Of a stretch of 64,000 nucleotides of DNA, positions 20,190 to 31,784 are shown piece by piece. A program made the position numbers and the translations under genes. This DNA comes from an uncultured Pelagibacteraceae bacterium (GTDB lineage Bacteria; Pseudomonadota; Alphaproteobacteria; Pelagibacterales; Pelagibacteraceae): positions 1-64,000 of the forward strand of contig CACFKI010000001.1 in assembly GCA_902566785.1 (NCBI GenBank). Direction: 5' to 3'. Below the pieces are notes generated by a model. That model saw only the letters and a list, made by a program, of their open reading frames with translations, had not been told where the DNA came from and did not search any database. The first letter of the stretch is position 1; each line of letters opens with the position of its first letter.

Positions 20190-20349
20190 TAGAAATTACT
20201 TTTTCTATTTTTTTGATAGGCGAAGGAAAATCAATTCTATCAAGCAAAATAATCCCAACAAATAGTACTAATAATATTAGAAAAACTTTAATTAATAATT
20301 TTATAATCCCACCTAAATTTCCAAATCTTGTTTTTTTTTGAAATTGCAT
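20164..20349 (-). CDS. Small single-TM protein upstream of the 583-aa exported protein
   Basis: MQFQKKTRFGNLGGIIKLLIKVFLILLVLFVGIILLDRIDFPSPIKKIEKVISNENFKTVK; overlaps the start of the next gene. Confidence 0.65.
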   Translation of the reverse strand: MQFQKKTRFGNLGGIIKLLIKVFLILLVLFVGIILLDRIDFPSPIKKIEKVISNENFKTVK

Positions 20350-20404
20350 ATACTGTTAAATAATTTCAAATTAAGACATATTTGTGTTTTTTCAATAAAG
20401 AATT

Positions 20405-20917
20405 ATGCAATTAAATAAAAGTATTGTTTTGGTAGGTATGATGGGATCTGGAAAATCTACTATTGGCTACCTTTTATCCAAAAAATTAGCTTTAAAGTTT
20501 ATCGATATTGACCGAGAAATAGAAAAAGAAACTAATGAAAAAATAGTAAATATTTTTAAGTTTCAAGGCGAAGAGAACTTTAGAAAGATTGAAGAAAAAA
20601 TTACTTTAAAAATTTTAAAATCTCAAAATAGCGTTATAGCATTAGGTGGTGGTGGATTTATAAATGCAAATATTAGAAAAGAAGCGTTGTCAAAATGCAT
20701 TACTATTTGGCTTAGTTGGAATAATTCAACAATCTTGAAAAGAATAACAAAAAGTAAGAAAAGACCTATTGCTTATGATGCTAGCAACTTTGAAATAACG
20801 CGAATGATCACTGATAGATCAAAAATATACTCATTATCAAAATTTAAGATAAATTGTGAAAAAATAACTAAAAGTATGATAGTAAAAAAAATATCTAAAA
20901 TTTATGAAAGATTATAA
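20405..20917 (+). CDS. aroK: Shikimate kinase
   Basis: VLVGMMGSGKSTIGYLLSKKL, FIDIDREIE, ALGGGGFIN. Confidence 0.95.
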   Translation: MQLNKSIVLVGMMGSGKSTIGYLLSKKLALKFIDIDREIEKETNEKIVNIFKFQGEENFRKIEEKITLKILKSQNSVIALGGGGFINANIRKEALSKCITIWLSWNNSTILKRITKSKKRPIAYDASNFEITRMITDRSKIYSLSKFKINCEKITKSMIVKKISKIYERL

Positions 20918-22010
20918 ATTAGTAATAAATACAAGAAATAAAAAATACCCAATTTATATTGGGTATAATATTTTAAAGACATCTAATAAAATTTTTAGAA
21001 ATAATAAGATAAATATTAAAAAATGTTTAATTGTTGTTGACAAAAACGTTCCTAGAAAAAATTTGTTAGTTTTAAAAAAAAATATTAATTCAAGTAAAGT
21101 TTTTATTCATTATTTTAACTCAAATGAAAAAAATAAAAATTTTAATAATGTTAATTCTATTCTTAATGTTTTATTTAAATATAATTTTAATAGAGAAGAT
21201 TATATATTTGCTTTGGGTGGTGGTATTACAGGAGATCTTGTTGGTTTTGTTGCAAGTATATTCAAAAGAGGGATTAAATTTATAAACTTACCAACAACCT
21301 TATTATCTCAAGTTGACTCCTCTATCGGTGGTAAAACTGGAGTTAATAATATTTTTGGAAAAAATCTTATTGGATCATTTTATCAACCAGAACTAGTAAT
21401 TTCGGATGTAAAAATTTTAAGCTCTTTAAATCAAAGAGAAATTATTTGCGGTTATGGTGAACTTCTTAAACATTCAATAATCTCAAAAAAAGGAAGCTTT
21501 GGTTATTTAAATAAAAATAAATTTAAAATTTTAGGTTTAAAGTCTCCTTTTGTCGAAAAAGCTATTTATGAAAGTTGTAAAATAAAAAAAAAAATTGTTG
21601 AAAAAGACGAAAATGAAAAGAATTTGAGGAAAATTTTAAATCTTGGCCATACCTTTGGGCATGCATACGAAGCATCTAATAAATATAATAAGAATTTAAA
21701 TCATGGAGAAGCAGTAATTTTGGGTATTATTTCATCTGCAAAATTTAGTTTATTAAATAGAATATTGTCACAAAGTATTTATGATAAAATTATTGATCAC
21801 GTAAAAGAACTTAACTTATCTTTCAATTTAAATAAGTTTTTTAAACGAAAAGATATTAAATTAATTTTAAGATATATGAAATCAGATAAAAAAAATAATA
21901 ATAATCAAATCAATTTAATATTGATAAAAAATTTTGGAAAAATTCTTTTAAATAAAAGATTTAGTGAGAAGCAAATCATAAATTTCTTAAAATTAGAATT
22001 AGATAATTGA
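20904..22010 (+). CDS. aroB: 3-dehydroquinate synthase
   Basis: ALGGGITGDLVGFVASIFKRGI, LPTTLLSQVDSSIGGKTGVN, LNLGHTFGHAYE. Confidence 0.96.
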   Translation: MKDYKLVINTRNKKYPIYIGYNILKTSNKIFRNNKINIKKCLIVVDKNVPRKNLLVLKKNINSSKVFIHYFNSNEKNKNFNNVNSILNVLFKYNFNREDYIFALGGGITGDLVGFVASIFKRGIKFINLPTTLLSQVDSSIGGKTGVNNIFGKNLIGSFYQPELVISDVKILSSLNQREIICGYGELLKHSIISKKGSFGYLNKNKFKILGLKSPFVEKAIYESCKIKKKIVEKDENEKNLRKILNLGHTFGHAYEASNKYNKNLNHGEAVILGIISSAKFSLLNRILSQSIYDKIIDHVKELNLSFNLNKFFKRKDIKLILRYMKSDKKNNNNQINLILIKNFGKILLNKRFSEKQIINFLKLELDN

Positions 22011-22259
22011 AATTTGAATTGAATGGATATACTTCTTTAATTCAACATCCAAAATTTTGTATATTAATTTAGTAGATTGAATTTTATTTAATTCTTTAAG
22101 TTTTTCAGACCTTAAAATTAACTTTATATGGAATTTGTTTTTGTCAAATTGAGCATGAGATTTGTGCAGAAAAGTTTTATCTTCGATAATAATTTCTTCA
22201 CACTTTAATTTTTCATAAATTTTTTTTTTTACAATTTCTATGAGTTGATTTATATCCAT
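21999..22259 (-). CDS. BolA-family protein
   Basis: MDINQLIEIVKKKIYEKLKCEEIIIEDKTFLHKSHAQFDKNKFHIKLI...; start reassigned to the internal Met. Confidence 0.8.
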   Translation of the reverse strand: MDINQLIEIVKKKIYEKLKCEEIIIEDKTFLHKSHAQFDKNKFHIKLILRSEKLKELNKIQSTKLIYKILDVELKKYIHSIQISII

Positions 22260-22281
22260 AATATAAATAATATTATATATC

Positions 22282-22809
22282 ATGAAAAATATTTGTGACT
22301 GGAATAATTGCTCAAATGAAGGTGCTTATAAAGCACCTGTAGAGAGAGATAATAGTAGAAAATATAGGATGCTATGCTTAACTCATATCAAAGAATTTAA
22401 TAAAAACTGGAATTATTTTGAGGGTATGAATGATGATCAAATTTGTGAGTTTATAAAATCAGATATGACATGGCATAAACAAACGCAAAGTTTTAGCTCA
22501 TCAGATAATTTTTTTAAAATATTATGGAATAATGCATTGAACGATGAGGTTCAAAAAATGAATTTAAAGAACCAAAATGGTAATATGCGTCAATTTAAAT
22601 TTGATAACAATGATATAAAAGCTTTTGGTATTCTTGGTTTATCTATTGGAATTGGATGGACAAAAGTTCAGCAGAAATTTAAAAAACTTGTTAAAAAATT
22701 TCACCCTGATATGAATTCAGGTAATAAAAGATTTGAAGATAAGCTTAAAATTATAACTCTAGCTTATACTCAATTAAAAAATACGTACAGGATTAAAATT
22801 GACAGCTAA
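22282..22809 (+). CDS. J-domain (DnaJ-like) protein with N-terminal Cys-rich segment
   Basis: C-terminal FKKLVKKFHPDMNSGNKRFEDKLKIITLAYTQLK (HPD motif); N-terminal CDWNNC...MLCLTH. Confidence 0.88.
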   Translation: MKNICDWNNCSNEGAYKAPVERDNSRKYRMLCLTHIKEFNKNWNYFEGMNDDQICEFIKSDMTWHKQTQSFSSSDNFFKILWNNALNDEVQKMNLKNQNGNMRQFKFDNNDIKAFGILGLSIGIGWTKVQQKFKKLVKKFHPDMNSGNKRFEDKLKIITLAYTQLKNTYRIKIDS

Positions 22810-23773
22810 TTTAGATATAAAACCAGATATTAAATTATCAGTAAAACAAACTTTTGGAATAGATAGCGATATGGAAGTGGACGCATTTTCAAAAAAAAAC
22901 GAATTTGTTCCTGAGATTGACAAAGATTACAAATTTGACAGAGATACAACTCTCGCAATTTTAAGTGGTTTTTTATATAATAAAAAAGTTATAGTTCATG
23001 GTTATCATGGTACCGGTAAAAGCACTCATATAACTCAAGTTGCAGCAAGATTAAACTGGCCATGTGTTAGAATTAATCTTGATTCTCATGTGAGTAGGAT
23101 TGATTTAATAGGAAAAGATGCAATTGTTATAAAAGATGGAAAACAAATAACAGAATTTAAAGAAGGTATATTGCCTTGGTCATTTCAAAATCCCATTGCT
23201 CTTGTTTTTGATGAATATGATGCTGGTAGAAGTGATGTAATGTTTGTTTTACAAAGAATTCTTGAGAGTGATGGTTTTTTTACTCTATTAGACAAAAATA
23301 AGGTTGTTAAGCAAAATAAATTTTTTAGACTTTTTGCAACGGCAAATACTATTGGTTTAGGAGACACGACAGGATTATATTCTGGTACAAACCAAATTAA
23401 TCAAGCCCAAATGGATAGATGGGAAATAGTTACCTCTTTGAATTATTTAAGTTTAGAAAAAGAAATGGAAATCATTTTAGCAAAGAATAAAAACTTAAAT
23501 AATACTAAGGGTAAAGAAAAAATAGCTAATATGATTAAAGTTGCAGCATTAACCAGAAAAGGTTTTATAGCAGGCGATATCTCGACGGTAATGAGTCCAA
23601 GAACTGTGTTAAATTGGGCATCTAACAGTGAAATATTTTTAGATACAGGGTATGCATTTAGAGTAACCTTTTTAAACAAGTGCGATGAAACTGAAAAAAG
23701 TATTATATCCGAATATTATCAACGGTGCTTTGGTGAAGATTTACCAGAGTCAATGGTTAATATTCAGATTTAA
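22799..23773 (+). CDS. cobS: CobS-like AAA+ ATPase (cobaltochelatase subunit family)
   Basis: VHGYHGTGKSTHITQVAARLNWPCVRINLDSHVSRIDLIGKDAI, ALVFDEYDAGRSDVMFVLQRILE. Start uncertain (TTG). Confidence 0.9.
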   Translation: MTANLDIKPDIKLSVKQTFGIDSDMEVDAFSKKNEFVPEIDKDYKFDRDTTLAILSGFLYNKKVIVHGYHGTGKSTHITQVAARLNWPCVRINLDSHVSRIDLIGKDAIVIKDGKQITEFKEGILPWSFQNPIALVFDEYDAGRSDVMFVLQRILESDGFFTLLDKNKVVKQNKFFRLFATANTIGLGDTTGLYSGTNQINQAQMDRWEIVTSLNYLSLEKEMEIILAKNKNLNNTKGKEKIANMIKVAALTRKGFIAGDISTVMSPRTVLNWASNSEIFLDTGYAFRVTFLNKCDETEKSIISEYYQRCFGEDLPESMVNIQI

Positions 23774-25576
23774 ATGAAAAAAGACCATAATATCAAAGAA
23801 AAATTTAAACAAGCTTTAATATCAACAATTAAGGTAATATCTGACGATTTTATAACTGACCCAAAAATTAAAAAAAATTCAAAATCAAATAATTTTGATT
23901 TTATAGAAATTGATAATTTAGAAAATAAACAAAATTATATAAAATTTCGAGCTGAAGCAGACTCCGAAGCTCTTAAACTAAAATTTTCAAATAAAGATAT
24001 CTATAATCAAAATATTCCAAAAAATACAGTTTGTAAAAAGCTATACGATATTTCAGAAAAAATGAGATATGAAATTCTTGGTTCAAAAATGTTAAGTGGA
24101 GTTTCTAAAAACTTAAAAAATAATTATAATTACTTATTATCTTTAAAAAGAAAAGATCAAATAAAATCTAAAGATGATGTTCCAGTATCTGAAGCTTTTG
24201 AGCTTTATATGCTAAAAAATTTTTTTGATGTTAAGCTTAATACTTTGTCTCAAAATATTTTAAAATTTTGGGAGAAAGATTTTGACGCCTCACTAGGCAA
24301 ACACGTTAATTTTCTAAAAAAAAATGTTGAAAATCAAAGTATTTATAATTCAAAAATATCAGAAATACTTGAGAGTATGGAGATATTAGCCTCAGAAAAA
24401 GATGAAGAAGATGATCATAACGAGGAAAATAAAAACGAGCAAGAAGATACTTCAAATAAGGAAGCAAGCGATCAGTCAGGTGGGGATCAAGAGAATGATG
24501 ATTTTAAAGAAGATCAAAGCGGTGTTGACACTGAATATGATGTAAGTCAACATGATATTAATGATCAATTAGTAGATACAGACTCAGAAAAAGCTAGTTC
24601 TGAAAACATATCACATAAAGCAAATGTTGAAGTTGGAGATAAAGAATATAAAATATTTACAAATAAGTTTGACGAAATAGCTAAAGCAGAAAATTTAGAC
24701 ACAAAAGAAGAAATAAATAAATTAAGAAAAAATTTAGATCATCAATTAATTAATTTTCAGGATTTAATTACTAAATTAGCCAACAAACTTCAAAGACAAC
24801 TATTAGCTAAACAAAATAGAGCATGGGATTTTGATTTAGAAGAAGGTTTGCTTGATAGTTCTAAATTACCAAGAATAGTTTTGGACCCTTTTAATTCATT
24901 ATCATTTAAAAAAGAAAAAGATTTAGATTTTAAAGATACAGTTGTAACACTTTTAATAGATAATTCTGGAAGTATGAGGGGAAGACCGATAACTATTGCA
25001 GCAATATGTGCAGATATATTGTCCAGAACTTTAGAGAGATGTTCTGTTAAAGTTGAAATACTTGGCTTCACTACTAAAAATTGGAAAGGTGGAAAAAGTA
25101 GAGAGGAATGGAATAAGAACAATAAACCTAAAAATCCAGGCAGACTAAATGATTTGCGTCATATAATTTACAAATCAGCAGATACTCAATGGAGACAGTC
25201 TAAGAAAAATTTAGGATTAATGTTGAAAGAAGGACTTTTAAAAGAAAATATCGATGGTGAAGCTATTTCTTGGGCTTTCAGTAGATTAAAAAAAAGGAAG
25301 GAAGAAAGAAAAATTTTAATGGTTATTTCTGATGGCGCTCCAGTTGATGACTCAACTTTATCAGTCAACTCGGGAGATTTTTTAGAAAAGAATTTAAAAA
25401 AAACCGTAAAATTTATTGAGAACAAAAGTGATATAGAAATATTAGCAATTGGTATAGGTCACGATGTTTCAAGATACTATGAAAAAGCAATTAAAATTAC
25501 AGACGTCCAAGAACTTGGTGATGTAATGATTGGAGAACTTAGTGGTCTTTTTGATAATAAAAAAAATCTCAATTAA
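23774..25576 (+). CDS. cobT: CobT-like VWA protein (cobaltochelatase subunit family)
   Basis: Acidic middle, then [73 protein letters not shown]. Confidence 0.92.
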   Translation: MKKDHNIKEKFKQALISTIKVISDDFITDPKIKKNSKSNNFDFIEIDNLENKQNYIKFRAEADSEALKLKFSNKDIYNQNIPKNTVCKKLYDISEKMRYEILGSKMLSGVSKNLKNNYNYLLSLKRKDQIKSKDDVPVSEAFELYMLKNFFDVKLNTLSQNILKFWEKDFDASLGKHVNFLKKNVENQSIYNSKISEILESMEILASEKDEEDDHNEENKNEQEDTSNKEASDQSGGDQENDDFKEDQSGVDTEYDVSQHDINDQLVDTDSEKASSENISHKANVEVGDKEYKIFTNKFDEIAKAENLDTKEEINKLRKNLDHQLINFQDLITKLANKLQRQLLAKQNRAWDFDLEEGLLDSSKLPRIVLDPFNSLSFKKEKDLDFKDTVVTLLIDNSGSMRGRPITIAAICADILSRTLERCSVKVEILGFTTKNWKGGKSREEWNKNNKPKNPGRLNDLRHIIYKSADTQWRQSKKNLGLMLKEGLLKENIDGEAISWAFSRLKKRKEERKILMVISDGAPVDDSTLSVNSGDFLEKNLKKTVKFIENKSDIEILAIGIGHDVSRYYEKAIKITDVQELGDVMIGELSGLFDNKKNLN

Positions 25577-26853
25577 ATTAATTTTAAATCTTTATTTTTC
25601 CAAAAAATTTTTACTTCTGCCCCTCCTCTTGTTTTAGAGTTTCTACAAATCAATTGAGCATTATTTTTTTCTAATAATGTTTTTCCAATAAATATTCCTA
25701 GTCCTAATCCCCTTTTATTTTTATCAATAGACTCTGATACTTTTAAATAAGGTTCTCCAATTTTATTTATAATATCTTTTGGATATCCTTTTCCATCATC
25801 CTCTATAATTATTTCTGAAAACTGAGAGTCACTTTTAATTGTTATAAATATTTTATTTTTTGCAAATTTATTTGCATTTCCAATGAAATTTCTAAAACCA
25901 TAAACAAGCTCTATAGATTTCCTTATTGGAAATGAATTTGAATTTTGTTCAATATTAATAATAAATTTTTTATTTGATATTTCTTCAAAAGATTTGATTA
26001 TTTCATTAACATACTCAAATAATGATAAATCTTTGTCGATGAATTCATCTTCATAAATTGGGTTTAATGTAAGCTTCCTGAGAATTTGATTACACCTCTC
26101 AACTTGACTAACAAGTAAATCTAAATCTTTGTTAAATTTGTTATCATTTTTAAACTCATCAAATAATTCTTGAGATATAATTTTAATAGTTGATAACGGT
26201 GTTCCCAATGAATGTGCAGCAGCAGCTGCTTGTCCACCTAATGAAACTAATTCATGTTCTTTAGCGATAACCTCCTGAATTTTGTCTAAAGCTTCTTTTC
26301 TTAATCTTGATTCTTTACCAAACGTAATTGCAAAATAATTAAGGAATATAAGAGCTACAATTAATGATAGAGGTATTGAGAAATAATAATATTCGTCAAT
26401 ATTTAACTTTTCATTCATGGGGTATGGAAGTTCATAAGAAAAAAATGTCAAAAAAATAATTATTATAAGAGTGATGGTTATTAAAGTTAAATTTGTTTTA
26501 ATATTCAAGTTTGATGAAGAAAAAATACTAGGAATGATTAAAAAAATTGAGAATGGATTTAAAACTCCACCAGTTAAATAAAGTAAAATACTTAATTGAA
26601 GTATATCTATTAATAAATAATTAAATGAAGATCTATTTGATATTTGAAGATTATTGTCAAAATAATATAAGTATAAATTGCTTAATACTCCTAAAATAAT
26701 TATTATGTTTGCATAAATATAAGGAAAATCAAATCCTAACAAAAACTTTACAGAATTGATTGTAACTAATTGACCAATTATTGCTATCCATCTTAAATTT
26801 ATGTAAGTAGATCTATCTAAATAATAGGACTTTGAAGCTTGAAGAAAGTCCAT
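25573..26853 (-). CDS. regB: RegB/PrrB-type redox-sensing sensor histidine kinase
   Basis: GGVLNPFS (GGxxNPF quinone motif), [22 protein letters not shown]-box, VERCNQIL, C-terminal HATPase motifs. Confidence 0.88.
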   Translation of the reverse strand: MDFLQASKSYYLDRSTYINLRWIAIIGQLVTINSVKFLLGFDFPYIYANIIIILGVLSNLYLYYFDNNLQISNRSSFNYLLIDILQLSILLYLTGGVLNPFSIFLIIPSIFSSSNLNIKTNLTLITITLIIIIFLTFFSYELPYPMNEKLNIDEYYYFSIPLSLIVALIFLNYFAITFGKESRLRKEALDKIQEVIAKEHELVSLGGQAAAAAHSLGTPLSTIKIISQELFDEFKNDNKFNKDLDLLVSQVERCNQILRKLTLNPIYEDEFIDKDLSLFEYVNEIIKSFEEISNKKFIINIEQNSNSFPIRKSIELVYGFRNFIGNANKFAKNKIFITIKSDSQFSEIIIEDDGKGYPKDIINKIGEPYLKVSESIDKNKRGLGLGIFIGKTLLEKNNAQLICRNSKTRGGAEVKIFWKNKDLKLI

Positions 26854-26854
26854 T

Positions 26855-28972
<2,118 letters not shown>

Positions 28973-29110
28973 CTAAAATATGTGCTCAAATTCACATTGA
29001 TAGGTAATAATTTTAATCTATTATCAATTTTTTTTTTGTTTATTTCGAAAAAGCATTAAAATTTGATTTTTTTTGATATTTTATTTAAATTTAAATTAAT
29101 AATTATTCAT

Positions 29111-29896
29111 ATGTCTGAAATTCTAAACTTTTTTTATAAAACTAAAAATCAATCTATAAAATATAAAAAATATTTTCATGTATATGAGTCTATTTTTAAA
29201 AGATTTAAAAACAAAAATATTACTTTTGTTGAAATTGGGTTATTTCATGGAGGGTCTCTTGAAATTTGGAGAAATTACTTTGGTAAAGAAGCTAGAATAA
29301 TAGGTATAGATAATAATCCAGATTGTAAAAAGTTTGAAAAAGACGGTTTTGAAATTTTTATTGGAGATCAAAAAAGTGATTTATTTTGGAATGATTTTTT
29401 TAAAAAGGTTGGAAATGTTGATATTATTTTAGATGATGGAGGTCATTCAAATGATCAGCAAATTTCAACCACAATAAATACAATTCCAAACATTAATGAT
29501 GATGAATTATTAGTAATTGAGGATACACATACCTCTTACATGCAGCAATTTGGTAATCCCCACAAATATAGTTTCATAAACTTTTCAAAAAAAATAATTG
29601 ATGAAATTAATTTCAAATTTTTTAAATCAAAAAATGAAGAATATTTTTTTAATAAATATATTTATTCGACACAATTTTATGAGAGTATTTGTATATTTTA
29701 TATAAATAAAAAATTTTGCACAAATAACGAAATATTAATAAATCAAGGAAAAGCTACAATTTCAACAAATTTAAAAAAATTGAAAAGTTTCGATAAGATT
29801 AAGGAAAATGTTAAAAAAAATAAAATTTTAATTTATTTGTATCAAAAGATTTTTCTTCATTTAAAAAATTTTAATTTAAAAAAATATTTTAATTAA
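29111..29896 (+). CDS. Class I SAM-dependent methyltransferase-like protein
   Basis: FVEIGLFHGGSLEIWRNYFGKEARIIGIDNNPDCKKFE, VDIILDDGGHSNDQQ. Start reassigned to MSEILNFF. Confidence 0.75.
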   Translation: MSEILNFFYKTKNQSIKYKKYFHVYESIFKRFKNKNITFVEIGLFHGGSLEIWRNYFGKEARIIGIDNNPDCKKFEKDGFEIFIGDQKSDLFWNDFFKKVGNVDIILDDGGHSNDQQISTTINTIPNINDDELLVIEDTHTSYMQQFGNPHKYSFINFSKKIIDEINFKFFKSKNEEYFFNKYIYSTQFYESICIFYINKKFCTNNEILINQGKATISTNLKKLKSFDKIKENVKKNKILIYLYQKIFLHLKNFNLKKYFN

Positions 29897-29901
29897 AAAA
29901 T

Positions 29902-29991
29902 TGGCGGAGAGAGTGGGATTCGAACCCACGAAAGAGTTTCCCCTTAACACGCTTTCCAAGCGTGCGCCTTAAACCGCTCGGCCATCTCTCC
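29902..29991 (-). tRNA. tRNA-Ser(GGA), CCA encoded
   Basis: Acceptor GGAGAGA/TCTCTCC, anticodon loop TTGGAAA, long variable arm, GTTCGAATCC T-arm, GCCA. Confidence 0.95.
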
Positions 29992-30031
29992 TAAATAAAT
30001 TAAAGTTCAAAAAACTATAATATAAATATAA

Positions 30032-30901
30032 TTATTTTTTTTCTCTTTCTCTTTGAGATTTACCTGTTCTAAAGAATTTTTTTTCAATTTTTTTAATACT
30101 TTGATAAAAATTAAATCTTCTTAAAAAATCTTTAAAACTTTCATTTTTTTTATTCGTTTCGTTTATAAAACCTTCTCTATCTTTAAAATTAGTTCTATTT
30201 TTTAATTGTCTACTTATAATTTCTTCTTTAGGTCTTCCATCTGAATAATAATAAGTAGCTAGAGATTTTCTCGATCTATCATTTGGACAAGTTAAAGGAT
30301 CAGGATGACCGTGATTACTAAAATCTGTTGTACCGAATATTACCATTGAATTAAAATTGGGAAGATATTTTTTCTTACAATATTTCATATCTTTATCCCA
30401 TAATTGTAAGTGACCACCATAACTTTCCTCCCAATCTTTATTTAAATATATCAAAACATTTAACCTTCTATCTAACTCCAAAGATGGATGTCTATTAAAA
30501 TCAGTATGAATTTTTAACAGACCGCCCCTTTTAATTTCATGAAGACCTCCTCCATTGAAAGCTTGATCTCCAATTAATTTTTCCTTAATTGAAGTTATAC
30601 TTTGTAAGAATAAGATAAATTCTTCTGAATTTAAATAATCAAAAATATATTTTATATTTGGAGAAAAGTTTTTATAATCATTATTTGCAAATTTAATTTC
30701 ATTTTTATTATTATAATTTTCTGATTTTTTTTGACTCAAATCTGGAAATTCACTTAATACTTTATTTAGAAACTCCTCGTTAAAAAAATTTTTTAGTTCT
30801 ATGTTGGGAAAAGGTTCTTCATTTATATAGCTTTTTTTAATTGCTATATAATCTCCATTTAATTTTTTATAATAGTTATTTACAATTTCACTTTTAAGCA
30901 T
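30032..30901 (-). CDS. 2-oxoglutarate/Fe(II)-dependent oxygenase
   Basis: LLKIHTDFNRHP (HxD), RLNVLIYLNKDWEESYGGHLQLWD, SNHGHPDPLTCPNDRSRKSLATYYY. Confidence 0.85.
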   Translation of the reverse strand: MLKSEIVNNYYKKLNGDYIAIKKSYINEEPFPNIELKNFFNEEFLNKVLSEFPDLSQKKSENYNNKNEIKFANNDYKNFSPNIKYIFDYLNSEEFILFLQSITSIKEKLIGDQAFNGGGLHEIKRGGLLKIHTDFNRHPSLELDRRLNVLIYLNKDWEESYGGHLQLWDKDMKYCKKKYLPNFNSMVIFGTTDFSNHGHPDPLTCPNDRSRKSLATYYYSDGRPKEEIISRQLKNRTNFKDREGFINETNKKNESFKDFLRRFNFYQSIKKIEKKFFRTGKSQREREKK

Positions 30902-30983
30902 AGTTTTAAAATAGAAAAATTTATTTAACTTTATTACTAATATTTTGATTTTATCAAATAAAATAAAAAGATATATATAAAAT

Positions 30984-31784
30984 ATGAAAATATATGATTG
31001 CTTTGGATTTAATGATGAAAATCATTTGCTTGAAATAAGATTAAATGAACTCAATGAATACATAGATTATTTTATAATTGTAGAATTTGGAGAAACTCAC
31101 CAAGGAAATAAAAAAAATCAAAATATAGACATGAATTTAATACAAAAATTTAAAAATAAAATTAGATATTATTTTGTTGATAAGTTTGAAAATATTGCAG
31201 AGCCACATGGCAGAGACCAATATCAAAGAAATTATTTAGCTAAAGGATTATTTGATGCTGAAAAAAATGATTTAATTTTACTATCTGATATTGACGAGAT
31301 TCCAGATTTAAATAAAATTGAAATAAAGAATGTTGAAAATAACATTATTGCTTTTTCCCAAGTACATTCGATGTATAAACTAAATTTGTGTTTAAATGAA
31401 AAGTGGATTGGATCAAAAATTTGCAAATTTAAAAATTTAAAATCTCTTCAATGGCTCAGAAGTTTAAGATCTAAAAAATATAGTTTTTTAAGAGTGGATA
31501 AATTATTTTCACCTAGATATTCAAGAAATATTAAAATAATTAATAATGGTGGTTGGCACTTTGGGTGGTTAAGAAGTTCTGAAAGTATTATTAATAAGTT
31601 AGAGTCTTATGCCCACTCAGAGCATAACAATGAATATTATAAAAATAAAAAATTACTGGAGGAATGTATAAAAAATAAAAAGAATTTTTTTAATAAAAAT
31701 GAAACTCTAAGAGTGGCTCCTTTAGACGAATTACCAAATTACATTAAAAAAAACTCAGAAAAATTTAAGGATTGGTTGGTTTAA
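30984..31784 (+). CDS. GT17-like glycosyltransferase
   Basis: MKIYDCFGFNDENHLLEIRLNELNEYIDYFIIVEFGETHQG, LLSDIDEIPDL, GGWHFGWL. Confidence 0.8.
   Translation: MKIYDCFGFNDENHLLEIRLNELNEYIDYFIIVEFGETHQGNKKNQNIDMNLIQKFKNKIRYYFVDKFENIAEPHGRDQYQRNYLAKGLFDAEKNDLILLSDIDEIPDLNKIEIKNVENNIIAFSQVHSMYKLNLCLNEKWIGSKICKFKNLKSLQWLRSLRSKKYSFLRVDKLFSPRYSRNIKIINNGGWHFGWLRSSESIINKLESYAHSEHNNEYYKNKKLLEECIKNKKNFFNKNETLRVAPLDELPNYIKKNSEKFKDWLV

Noticed and set aside
24790-25425. Minus ORFs within cobT
   Set aside because: Antisense to a strongly supported CDS.
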